Positions 7,288 to 14,192 of a stretch of 14,192 bases of DNA are shown here, piece after piece. The DNA is taken from NCBI GenBank assembly GCA_027943245.1, contig JANDJZ010001241.1, positions 1 through 14,192 on the forward strand. The letters are read 5' to 3'. The first letter of the stretch is position 1; each line of letters opens with the position of its first letter. The DNA is from Acanthamoeba sp. SK_2022b (Eukaryota; Discosea; Longamoebia; Acanthamoebidae). A program made the translations under genes and the position numbers. The notes beneath the pieces were generated by a model. The model did no database searches, was not told the DNA's origin, and was given only the letters and a program-made list of their open reading frames with translations.

Positions 7288-8256
7288 TCAGGACAGCGGG
7301 GCGCCTTCGTTGATGTAGCCGATGGGCTGACGCCACGTCAGCTTGCCAAGTCCATGTTCCAAAAGGATGCGCCAGCGCAGACGATGGGCGGACCGGCTCT
7401 CCAGAGTGATGAAGGCCAGCACGCCGCCGACAACGGTCTGCATTAACCCTTTTACGAAAAGCTCCACCCTGGCCAGGGTCGGATTGGCCGCGCCATCGAC
7501 GTAGATCGAGACATAGTGTTGCGTTTCGCGACGGGTGCGGATCAGGCGGTAAGGGATTTCTGTCCTGTTCCGGGACACGACTTCGGTCACTCTGGCGCGC
7601 GCCGCCCAGACGATGCTTCGCCCCTGCCGGTGCAGGCGCACGAACAGTTCCGCGTCCTCGCCGCCCGCATCGCCGAACGCTTCTCGCATCGCCGCCTCTC
7701 CATTCGGGAAACAGCGCGCCATGTCGAAGATGGAGTTGCCGGTGCCCAGACCATAGCGCGGCCTGCCGGTTGGGCCGGTCAGTTCGACCTCGGCCAGATC
7801 GGGCAGGTGCAGGTCGCGCACGAACTGACGCCCCTGCGGATCATAGGCAGGCGGCGCGCCCGCCTCGAATACGGCGAAACGCGGGCCCACGGCGATGTCG
7901 GCGTCGGTGGCCTGAAGGGCGCCGACCAGGGCGTCGGTCCAGTCGTCGGCCGCCGTCTCGTCATCATCAATGACCGCCAGCCAGCGCCCGCGCGCCTCGG
8001 CGAAGCCCCGGTTGCGCAGGGTCGCCATGTTGCGCGTCAGGTCAGACACATAGCGGATGGGCCATTGGGTCTGGGACGAAATGGCCTCCACCACCGCCCG
8101 GCCGCTGCCGCTGGGGTGATTATCGACCACGACGATCTCGATGCTGAGATTCAGGCGATTCTGCTGGGCCAGACACGACATCAGCGTCGCCTCTAGCCCT
8201 GCGGGCCGGTCATAGGTCAGAATGGCCAGCGTCAGGTCGGGAGATGCCCCGCTCAC
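7288..8256 (-). CDS. GT2-family glycosyltransferase (paralogue of its upstream neighbour)
   Basis: The 322-residue protein has a GT-A fold signature: LTLAILTYDRPAGLEATL at the N-terminus, VVVDNHP (Asp45), RNRGFAEARGRWLAVIDDDE with the metal/nucleotide-sugar DDD at residues 97-99, YGLGTGNSIF near 169-178 and acidic GGEDAELF (Glu201, Asp202), the likely catalytic region. It would transfer a nucleotide-activated sugar to the lipid-linked repeat unit at the cytoplasmic face. The start is GTG, giving a 4-nt GTGA overlap with the stop of the preceding glycosyltransferase, so translation is probably coupled. Its C-terminus (GLGKLTWRQPIGYINE) closely resembles that of the neighbour, indicating tandem duplication. 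Donor and acceptor cannot be deduced; heptose is one possibility given the downstream genes. Confidence 0.9.
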   Translation of the reverse strand: MSGASPDLTLAILTYDRPAGLEATLMSCLAQQNRLNLSIEIVVVDNHPSGSGRAVVEAISSQTQWPIRYVSDLTRNMATLRNRGFAEARGRWLAVIDDDETAADDWTDALVGALQATDADIAVGPRFAVFEAGAPPAYDPQGRQFVRDLHLPDLAEVELTGPTGRPRYGLGTGNSIFDMARCFPNGEAAMREAFGDAGGEDAELFVRLHRQGRSIVWAARARVTEVVSRNRTEIPYRLIRTRRETQHYVSIYVDGAANPTLARVELFVKGLMQTVVGGVLAFITLESRSAHRLRWRILLEHGLGKLTWRQPIGYINEGAPLS

Positions 8257-9201
8257 GCCGCCTTCTCCTCGATGAAGCCGATCGGTGCCGTCCAGGTCAG
8301 CTTGCCCAACCCCTTGGCCATGCCGATGCGGTGATCATAGCGGCGTTGGCGGTCCAGAAACTCGCCGCTGGCCACATAGAGACCGGCGTGGACCGTCATC
8401 TGGGCCAATCCAAGCAGCGCCACCTTGGCCGTGGTCAGGGGTTTGTTGGCGCTGGTGTCGATCCGGCACACGGCATAGTGCTGCGATCCCCGCTTCATCC
8501 GCGTGACCATATAGTCGGGACGCGCGCGGCTGATCTCGATGAACTCGCGCACCACGGCGCCGGGGCACCAGACAAAGCGTTTGCCCGCCATCGCCAGCCG
8601 AAACAGCAGTTGGGTGTCCTCTCCATTGGCGTTGCCGAAGGCGACGCTGAACGGTTCAGGCCCGACAGGCAGGTGGCGACCCGGAAGGCGGCGCTGCCGC
8701 TGCCCAGGCCCCTTGCCGCGCCGCAGCCGCCCGAACATAGCGGATCTCCTCGTCCGCCGCCATCTGAAAGTCGAGCGTGTAGCGCCAGCCTTCCGGGTCC
8801 CAGTCGGGCGCGCGCCCGCCCTCGAACTCCGGCAGCTTCGGCCCGAACGCCGCGTCGGCGCCGGTGCGGTCCAGACAGGCGGTCAGTTCCGGCCAGCCAG
8901 TTTTGCTGCGGCTCTCATCATCGTCGATGAAGGCGACGTAGCGCCCCTGGGCCGCTGCGATCCCCTTGTTGCGGACGATGGAGATGTTGCGGCGCGGATC
9001 GGCCAGATAGGTCATGGCCACGCCCGTCTCGACCGCCAGCCCCTCGACCAGAGACCGCGCCAGTTCGTCCGGGTGGTTGTCGACGACGATGATCTCGAAC
9101 CCGCCCCAGTCACCGCCCTGCGTTGCACAGCCGCGCAGCGTCCGCTCCAGCAGATCCGCCCGGTCATAGCTGAGGATGACGACGCTGATGTCCACGCTCA
9201 T
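8253..9201 (-). pseudogene. GT2-family glycosyltransferase with two apparent frameshifts
   Basis: The frame from ATG 9201 (MSVDISVVILSYDRADLLER) carries VVVDNHPDE, RNKGIAAAQGRYVAFIDDDE and continues to about 8712. The expected GLGSGSAAFRVATCLSG appears in a second frame, and PEPFSVAFGNANGEDTQLLF through GLGKLTWTAPIGF to the stop at 8253 in a third. Each change equals one missing base: the first near the GGGG at 8709-8712, the second near the GGG at 8661-8663. Restored in register the length would be about 316 residues, matching the 322-residue neighbour along its whole length. The ATG overlaps the preceding sugar-transferase stop by 4 nt (ATGA), and the 3' end overlaps the next start. As written it encodes no full enzyme; two independent losses at G runs favour a sequencing artefact. 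Confidence 0.85.
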
Positions 9202-9881
9202 ACGCCCGTCCCCCGCAGCACCACGCCCGCCGTGCGGAACAGGATCTTCACGTCCAGCCACAGCGACCATGTCTCAATATAGCGCACGTCCAGCCGCACC
9301 CAGTCGTCGAAGTCGCTGATCCGGTGGCGGCCCTCGACCTGCCACAGACAGGTGATGCCCGGCTTGACCGCCATCTTGCCCATCTGGAAGGGCGTGAACT
9401 GGGCATACTCATGGGTGCGCGGCGGGCGCGGCCCGACCAGGCTGAGATCGCCCTTCAGCACGCTCCAGAGTTGGGGCAGTTCATCCAGGCTGTAGCGCCG
9501 CAGGAACCGGCCCAACGGCGTGATGCGCGGGTCGTTCTCCATCTTGAAGGCCGGGCCGTTCATCTCGTTCTGGGCCTGCAGGGCCGCTTCCTGCTGGTCG
9601 GCGCCGACGCCCATGGTGCGGAACTTGTAGCCCCGGAAGCGGCGGCCGCCCTGCCCCACCCAGTCCACGCCGTAGAAGGCCGGCCCCGGCGACGTCGCCT
9701 TCACCGCCAGACCGATCGCGGCCAGGAAGGGCGACAGCACGATCAGCAGCGCGCCGGAGATCGCCACATCCATGGCCCGCTTCAGCGCCAGCCCCCCGCG
9801 CACATCGCGTCCGCCCGCCAGTCGCGGCGGCGTCAATTGGTCGTGGGGCATGGGAAAGGCGGCGTCGATCATGTGCGGCAT
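9198..9881 (-). CDS. Initiating undecaprenyl-phosphate sugar-1-phosphate transferase (polyprenyl phosphate transferase family)
   Basis: The 227-residue protein has one hydrophobic membrane segment or re-entrant helix (about residues 36-60) behind LKRAMD, then the family hallmarks SPGPAFYG, FRGYKFRTM, DPRITPLGRFLRRYSLDELPQLW, LSLVGPRPP and CLWQVEGRH. It transfers a sugar 1-phosphate from a nucleotide sugar to undecaprenyl phosphate at the inner membrane, starting the repeat unit. It is the short single-segment type (like PssY/HfsE C-terminal domains), not the WbaP type with five segments. It heads the minus-strand array, overlapping the next glycosyltransferase start by 4 nt. The start could be ATG 9881 or ATG 9872; neither has a strong Shine-Dalgarno. 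The sugar is not determined by sequence. Confidence 0.93.
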   Translation of the reverse strand: MPHMIDAAFPMPHDQLTPPRLAGGRDVRGGLALKRAMDVAISGALLIVLSPFLAAIGLAVKATSPGPAFYGVDWVGQGGRRFRGYKFRTMGVGADQQEAALQAQNEMNGPAFKMENDPRITPLGRFLRRYSLDELPQLWSVLKGDLSLVGPRPPRTHEYAQFTPFQMGKMAVKPGITCLWQVEGRHRISDFDDWVRLDVRYIETWSLWLDVKILFRTAGVVLRGTGV

Positions 9882-9973
9882 CTTATCAAGAACCAGGCCA
9901 CGCCACCTGCGTCACCACGATCCCGGCAAGCAAATTGCATTCATGCTGCGCGTAGAGCACAGCAGTCGCATCA
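9882..9973. promoter_or_regulatory. Divergent promoter region between the two polysaccharide arms
   Basis: This 92-bp gap separates two genes reading away from each other, the initiating transferase (-) and the WecG-family gene (+), so it must contain promoters for both unless transcription enters from outside. The plus strand has TTGCAT with TAGAGC 12 nt downstream, at best a weak match. No confident -35/-10 pair, operator or Shine-Dalgarno before ATG 9974 was seen. The short shared region suggests co-regulation of the two arms. Confidence 0.5.
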
Positions 9974-10778
9974 ATGAACAGTCTTCCCACCAGCCGCACC
10001 CTTGTCTCCTGGCCAGAGGTCCATTTCGCGGGCCTGCGTTTCCATGCCCTGTCTCTGGACGAGGCAGTGGCTGCGGTCGCCGCCCGCCCGGCCAGCCTGC
10101 CCTTTGATATTCTGATCACGCCAAACGCCGAGCACGCCTGGCTGCGCCGCAAGGATGACGAGTTCAACCGCATCAGCGCCGACGCCTGGCTGAGCACCAA
10201 TGACAGCCGTGTCCTGAAACAGGCCGCGCGGTTCGGCGGTGTCAATTCCGGGATTCGCACCCGGCGCCCATATCGTTGATATCCTGTTTCAACGCATAAT
10301 CGCCCCGAACGAGGCCATCACCATCATCGGCGGCGAAGACGAAGTGATCGCCGATCTGGCCCGCCAGTTCAGCCTGACCAACATCGCCCACCACAATCCG
10401 CCGATGGGCTTCATCAACAAGCCCGAGGCCGTCGCCGCCGCCATCGACTTCGTCGCCGCCCACCCGGCCCGGTTCGTCTTCGTCGCCATGGGTCCGCCCC
10501 AGTCGGAGAAATTCTGCCAGCGGCTGATCGAAGACGGTCGCGCCACGGGCCTGGGCCTGTGCATCGGCAGTTCGATCAGCACCATCATCGGCCGCACGCC
10601 CCCCGCGCCGCAGTGGATGGAGGATCGCGGCCTGGTCTGGCTTTACCGTCTGGCGCGCGAGCCCCAACGGTTGTGGAGACGCTATCTGTTGCGCGGCTTC
10701 TATGGTCTGGGGCTGGGCCTGCTCGACGCCCTGTCGTTCCGCCTCAGGCTCAAGACGCCTGACCGCCCGAACACGTGA
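9974..10778 (+). pseudogene. WecG/TagA/CpsF-family (GT26) glycosyltransferase, one frameshift near 10238
   Basis: The first frame (ATG 9974) carries FDILITPNAEHAWLRR and AWLSTNDSRVLKQAARFGG, then runs into unrelated codons and stops at 10279. The next frame, entered about 10235-10241, continues with SIPGFAPGAHIVDILF, ITIIGGEDEVI, FVFVAMGPPQSEKF and WMEDRGLVWLYRLAREPQRLWRRY, the conserved GT26 core and C-terminus. The join needs one surplus base (or two missing), giving about 267 residues, normal for the family. GT26 enzymes add UDP-linked aminosugars or hexoses to undecaprenyl-diphosphate-sugar; Caulobacter HfsJ in holdfast synthesis belongs here. The 3' end overlaps the next gene's GTG start by 4 nt. 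As written it is interrupted. Confidence 0.87.
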
Positions 10779-12121
10779 CCGGAACCTCCGTCAAGGAAGA
10801 CTGGCTGGGCCGCATCGACGCCGTGCAGGAGGCGCGCGGTCATCAGGCGGATCAAGTCCTGGCCCTGTGGGCGGGAGCCGTTCTGGTGCTGATGCTGCTC
10901 TATATCTGCATCGGCCCCAATCCATATCAGCACGACATCACGCTGGACCCGCTGACCGGGGGCGCCGAAACCTCGCCGATCAACCGGCTGATCTGGCTGG
11001 GGCTGCTGGGACTGTCGGCGCCGATTCTGTGGTTCAGGCGCGCGGACCTGCCGGGGATGGCGCTGCGGCTGCTGCCCCTGCTGATCCTGTTCGGCTGGTT
11101 CGCCCTGACGACGCGATGGGCGCTGGACCCCGCCGTCTCGACCCGGCGCCTGATCCTCTATGTGGTCAATCTGCTGATCTGCATCGCCATCACGATCGGA
11201 CTGAAGGACAGCCGCCGCCTGCATCTGGCCCTGGCTGTCGGATGCGCCATTCTGGTGGCTGTCGATCTGGCGTCATGGGCGGTCATGCCCGGAATCTCGA
11301 TGACCGACCTGGGTCTGGCCGCCATCCATTCGCACAAGAACACGCTGGGCGCGGTGATGCTGCTGTCGGGCTTCGTCTGCGGCGCCTATGCCTGGTCGCG
11401 TGAGACGTGGAAGGCGCGGCTGTTCTGGTGGACGGTGACGTTCCTGTCCGTCGTGCTTCTGGTCGCCAGCCAATCGAAGACCAGTCTTGGCCTGTTCGCC
11501 GCCCTGGTCAGCGCCACACCCGTCATTGTCGTCATCATGGCCCAGAGAAGGATCATCCGTTACGGCCTGATGGTGCTGGGCGCGCTGATTGCGGCCAGCC
11601 TCGTGTTCGGCTGGCTGGCCTTCTGCTACGTGACGGCGGCTGATCCATGGGCGCCGTTTGCGGGGATCACCTTCACCCAGCGCACCGACGTCTGGGCATT
11701 CGTTTGGGACGAATTCGTCAAGCGCCCCATCCGCGGCTGGGGCTTCGGCGGCTTCTGGGACATTGATCCCAGCGTCCAGCCCAGCCTGCAGACCGACGCC
11801 TGGTTCGCTCAACCCGACGCCTTCACCAACGAGGCGCACAACGGGTTTCTGGATCTGGCGGTGACGACGGGTCTGGTCGGGCTGGTCGGGTCTGTCATCA
11901 TCCTTTTCCGCTGGCTGGGCGGCGGTCTGGCGCTGATCGGCCAGACGGTCGGCGGACCGCAGCATCAGGCCTTCGGCGCAGCGCTGGTCCTGGGCGTGTT
12001 TCCCTTGATGGTGTTCGGCCACAACTTCATGGAAAGCAGCTATTTCACCGCCAACTCGATCTTCGGCACGGTGCTTCTGCTGCTGGGCATCGAGATCGAG
12101 CGTCGGTTCATCCGCGCCTAG
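10775..12121 (+). CDS. Wzy/WaaL-family polysaccharide polymerase or O-antigen ligase
   Basis: The 448-residue integral membrane protein has roughly ten to twelve hydrophobic segments spread from about residue 28 to the C-terminus. IHSHKNTLGA (184-193) is the conserved H-x-x-K-N-x-L-G type motif of the O-antigen ligase/Wzy_C family. A large loop follows with FTQRTDVWAF, PIRGWGFGGFW and NEAHNGFLDLAVTTGLVGL (His355). Such proteins join undecaprenyl-diphosphate-linked units at the periplasmic face, either polymerising them (Wzy) or transferring glycan to an acceptor (WaaL). Sequence alone does not separate the two; a flippase and export lipoprotein next door favour polymerase. The start is GTG inside the overlap with the WecG-family stop, giving translational coupling. 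Its TAG shares four bases with the stop of the convergent flippase. Confidence 0.9.
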   Translation: MTGTSVKEDWLGRIDAVQEARGHQADQVLALWAGAVLVLMLLYICIGPNPYQHDITLDPLTGGAETSPINRLIWLGLLGLSAPILWFRRADLPGMALRLLPLLILFGWFALTTRWALDPAVSTRRLILYVVNLLICIAITIGLKDSRRLHLALAVGCAILVAVDLASWAVMPGISMTDLGLAAIHSHKNTLGAVMLLSGFVCGAYAWSRETWKARLFWWTVTFLSVVLLVASQSKTSLGLFAALVSATPVIVVIMAQRRIIRYGLMVLGALIAASLVFGWLAFCYVTAADPWAPFAGITFTQRTDVWAFVWDEFVKRPIRGWGFGGFWDIDPSVQPSLQTDAWFAQPDAFTNEAHNGFLDLAVTTGLVGLVGSVIILFRWLGGGLALIGQTVGGPQHQAFGAALVLGVFPLMVFGHNFMESSYFTANSIFGTVLLLLGIEIERRFIRA

Positions 12122-13389
12122 GTTCGGGGCCTGGCTTCGGACGACAGCCGCCGGATCACGACGACCAGAACCGCCAGCATGGCCGCCGCCTCCAGCGCCT
12201 GCCCGGCCGCCGTGCCCAGGATCGCCCCGCCTGCCCCCAAGTGATGAATGCCCCACAGCACGCCGGCGGCGGCGACGGCGGAGGCGGCGGCGTTGGCCAG
12301 GGCCAGGGCCTTGAACGCCTTCAGTATCTGCAGCCCCGTCGACACCACCACCTGCATGAAGCCGAAGGCCGCGCTGATCCCCCACAGCGGCAACATCCAG
12401 CGGGCGTCGGCGTATTTGTCATCGAACAGGAAGGCGGTGATCATCGGCCACGCCGCCCAGATCACGCCCGCCCACAGGATCGAGAACACCACGCCCGCCA
12501 GGGCTGACACGCCGAGCAGGCCGACATAACCGCGCCAGTTCCTGGCCTCGCGTTTCGCCACCAGATCGCTGCGCGCCGCCATGCTCCATGACGAGGCCAG
12601 CAGGGGTGCGGGACGCAGGAAGGTCTGGCTGAACGACAGGGCCGCCAGAACGCCCGGCCCATAGGCGGCGCCCACGGCGAAGACATAGAAACGCGCCAGG
12701 ATTTCCGTGCTCGACACGCCCAGGAACAGCCAGCCGGACTGTCGCGCATAGGCCAGATAACCGCCCAAGGCGCCGGACAGGCCATGCCGCAGCCCCGCGC
12801 TGGCCCGCCACAGCCCCGCCAGTCCGACAAGGGCGTAGGCCGCGCCCATCAGGCCCAGCACATTCTCGGCGGTCAAAGGCCTGAAGACGAAGGCGCCCCC
12901 CGCCAACAGGATCACCGCGACCACCAGAACCGCGCCGGTCTGAACCGTCGCCGTCAGCCCCTCGCCCCGGCTGAAACAGGTCAGGCGGACATATTGCTGC
13001 AGCAGATAGGCGGGCACGAACAGGACGGCGGTCCAGACGCCGAACGCCCCGGCGCGACTGGCGAAACCCGCGCCCAGCGCCGTGCCGATCGCGGCCAGCA
13101 GCAGAAACACGCCGGTCGCCGCCAGCATCACCCGCTCTGTCTCCAGCCGCAGCGGATCATGGCCCTTTGCGGCGGGCAGAACCTGCAGATGCGCCACGCT
13201 GACCGCGTTCTGGACGCTGGCCAGCACATAGGCGACCGCGAACCAGAAGATGCAGGCGCCGAACCGCTCCGGCGTCATCAGCCGACCCAGCACGAGGACG
13301 ACGCCCAGGTTCAGCAGCGAGAACAGTCCCTGCTCGACGATGGCCGTCAGATAGCGCGACGCGCCGGCCAGCCGGGACAGCCCGCTCAT
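12118..13389 (-). CDS. Wzx-type polysaccharide flippase (MOP superfamily)
   Basis: The 423-residue, strongly hydrophobic protein has about twelve predicted membrane helices separated by short basic loops. Its N-terminus, with EQGLFSLLNLGVVLVLGRLMTPERFG, resembles the first helix and loop of Wzx/PST proteins, which flip undecaprenyl-diphosphate-linked repeat units across the inner membrane. Length is typical. ATG 13389 overlaps the export-protein stop by 4 nt (ATGA), so both are one transcription unit read right to left. The stop codon overlaps that of the polymerase gene on the opposite strand by 4 bp, leaving no room for a separate terminator. Substrate cannot be told from sequence. Family call is confident, based on topology and context rather than a catalytic motif. 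Confidence 0.88.
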   Translation of the reverse strand: MSGLSRLAGASRYLTAIVEQGLFSLLNLGVVLVLGRLMTPERFGACIFWFAVAYVLASVQNAVSVAHLQVLPAAKGHDPLRLETERVMLAATGVFLLLAAIGTALGAGFASRAGAFGVWTAVLFVPAYLLQQYVRLTCFSRGEGLTATVQTGAVLVVAVILLAGGAFVFRPLTAENVLGLMGAAYALVGLAGLWRASAGLRHGLSGALGGYLAYARQSGWLFLGVSSTEILARFYVFAVGAAYGPGVLAALSFSQTFLRPAPLLASSWSMAARSDLVAKREARNWRGYVGLLGVSALAGVVFSILWAGVIWAAWPMITAFLFDDKYADARWMLPLWGISAAFGFMQVVVSTGLQILKAFKALALANAAASAVAAAGVLWGIHHLGAGGAILGTAAGQALEAAAMLAVLVVVIRRLSSEARPRT

Positions 13390-14082
13390 CGGAAGCGGTT
13401 CAGGTCGAAGAGCTGGGAACAGCGTGCATGTCTGTGATACTGGCGCACGAACAGATTGACCTCGGCGATCCGGCTGCGCGGCACGAAGACCAGATCGCCA
13501 GGATGCAGCAGAAAGTCCTGACGCTGGTCGGCGTTGATCAGGGCGCCGGCGTCCACGATGCGCGAGGCCAGGCGTCCGTCTGCGACGCGACGCAGGATGA
13601 CGACCTTGCCCGTGCCCGCCGTCTCGGCGAAGCCGCCCGCCGCCAGGATGGCCTGGGCGGTGTTCATCTCGCCCCTGATCTGCACCACGCCCGGCGTCTT
13701 GACCTCGCCGCCGACATAGATCTGGGACGCGCCATAGGTGACGACGCTGATCTGGACCTGGGGATTGCGCAGCACCGGCGCATAGGCCTCGGTCAGCCGC
13801 TGGCTGGCGTCGCGCACGGTCAGGCCGCCGACCGGAATGGGCCCGACGACCGGAAACGCCCCCTGCCCGTCCGGGCCCAGGGTCACATCCTTGTCCAGTC
13901 CGTCCTCGACGATGAACGACAGGCGCAGCGCATCGCCCGCCCCCAGCCGGTACTGGTAGTCGTCCTGCCCCCAGGGCGCGAAATCATAGGGTTGCGCGCT
14001 GCGCGCTGTCTCGCCCGCCATTGGAGGCGCAGGCGGAGGCCAGCAACGCCAGAGCGATCACACATAGTCGCCAGGGGGACAT
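13386..14082 (-). CDS. Wza-type outer-membrane polysaccharide export lipoprotein, apparent frameshift after the signal peptide
   Basis: From ATG 14082 a lipoprotein signal peptide is read (MSPWRLCVIALALLASACAS, lipobox Cys at residue 18), preceded by a good Shine-Dalgarno. That frame soon stops; the mature protein lies in the adjacent frame (from about 14021): YQYRLGAGDALRLSFIVEDG and the Poly_export region, then an SLBB domain with IYVGGEVKTPGVVQIRGEM, LAAGGF and DFLLHPGDLVFVPRSRIAEVNLFVRQY. One surplus base, most simply in GGG at 14014-14016, explains the break. If the mature frame were instead translated from ATG 14021, the product would have no export signal. The protein, about 230 residues, is the short HfsD-like type forming the outer-membrane exit for a Wzx/Wzy-made polymer. 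No Wzc-like co-polymerase is nearby in the window. Confidence 0.87.
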
Positions 14083-14087
14083 CGGCT

Positions 14088-14091
14088 CTCC
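14088..14091 (-). promoter_or_regulatory. Ribosome binding site of the Wza-type gene
   Basis: GGAG lies 5 nt before ATG 14082 on the minus strand, within a purine-rich GGAGATGGAGAG. It supports the lipoprotein-signal start at 14082 over the internal ATG at 14021, which has no comparable site. Confidence 0.7.
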
Positions 14092-14192
14092 ATCTCCGAC
14101 CGACTCGCGTGCGGCCGCATAGCGCATCTTTCTGTACTTTCGCGAAGAAAGCCAATGCCGCGCTGGCCTTTATCATGCGACTCAGAGACATA
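14092..14192 (-). other. Upstream region of the export gene, window edge
   Basis: This stretch must hold the leader and perhaps the promoter of the Wza-type/flippase unit. On the minus strand TTGGCT (near 14155) and GCTATG (near 14125) resemble weak -35 and -10 elements but with too wide a spacing to be convincing. An open frame crosses it from the window edge, but it shows no family features and runs antiphase over the export gene. Confidence 0.3.

Noticed and set aside
11273..12385. 370-codon minus-strand frame opposite the polymerase
   Set aside because: Gln/Gly/Arg-rich composition, crosses the convergent gene boundary, and the plus strand there encodes a convincing membrane protein.
13883..14191. 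Minus-strand frame of 102 codons from the window edge
   Set aside because: It runs antiphase through the export gene; its translation after the first 50 residues is Arg-rich shadow sequence.
1..14192. CRISPR arrays, insertion sequences, rRNA, tRNA genes, origins
   Set aside because: No regularly spaced repeats, transposase motifs, terminal inverted repeats or RNA-gene structures were found on either strand.

Overview
The window comes from a GC-rich alphaproteobacterium. A large TonB-dependent receptor, a hybrid sensor kinase with a C-terminal receiver and an Hfs-like envelope polysaccharide locus point to Caulobacteraceae (Brevundimonas or Caulobacter type). That placement is inferred from protein style and composition, not from a marker gene.

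Layout. 1-1134 (+) is the C-terminal part of a hybrid histidine kinase, closed by a strong hairpin (1138-1171). Converging on it is a TonB-dependent receptor (3651 to 1178, -) with one frameshift near 2440. 3652-4383 holds no convincing gene; it is partly AT-richer and carries a palindrome and a short direct repeat. From 9881 down to 4384 (-) runs a seven-gene operon-like array: initiating sugar-phosphate transferase, two tandem paralogous GT2 glycosyltransferases, a 5'-truncated transaldolase, GmhB-type phosphatase, GmhA-type SIS isomerase and HddA-type GHMP kinase. Divergent from it across a 92-bp gap are a WecG/TagA-family glycosyltransferase and a Wzy/O-antigen-ligase-family membrane protein (9974-12121, +). 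Converging on these from the right are a Wzx-type flippase and a Wza-type outer-membrane export lipoprotein (14082 to 12118, -).

How it fits together. The right 10 kb reads as a Wzx/Wzy-dependent polysaccharide locus. One sugar-1-phosphate is loaded on undecaprenyl phosphate, further sugars are added by the GT2 and WecG-family enzymes, and the unit is flipped, polymerised or ligated, and exported. The transaldolase-GmhA-GmhB-HddA block would make sedoheptulose 7-phosphate and convert it toward D-glycero-D-manno-heptose 1-phosphate, suggesting that the polymer contains heptose. No nucleotidyltransferase (HddC type) and no Wzc-type co-polymerase is in the window.

A striking feature is five apparent single-base indels in four genes (receptor, one GT2 with two, WecG-family, Wza-type), mostly beside short G/C runs. 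Unpolished sequencing error is the simplest explanation, but real decay cannot be excluded from the sequence alone. The transaldolase truncation is different in kind: its first roughly 30 residues, which should hold part of the active site, are absent and not recoverable by a simple frameshift.
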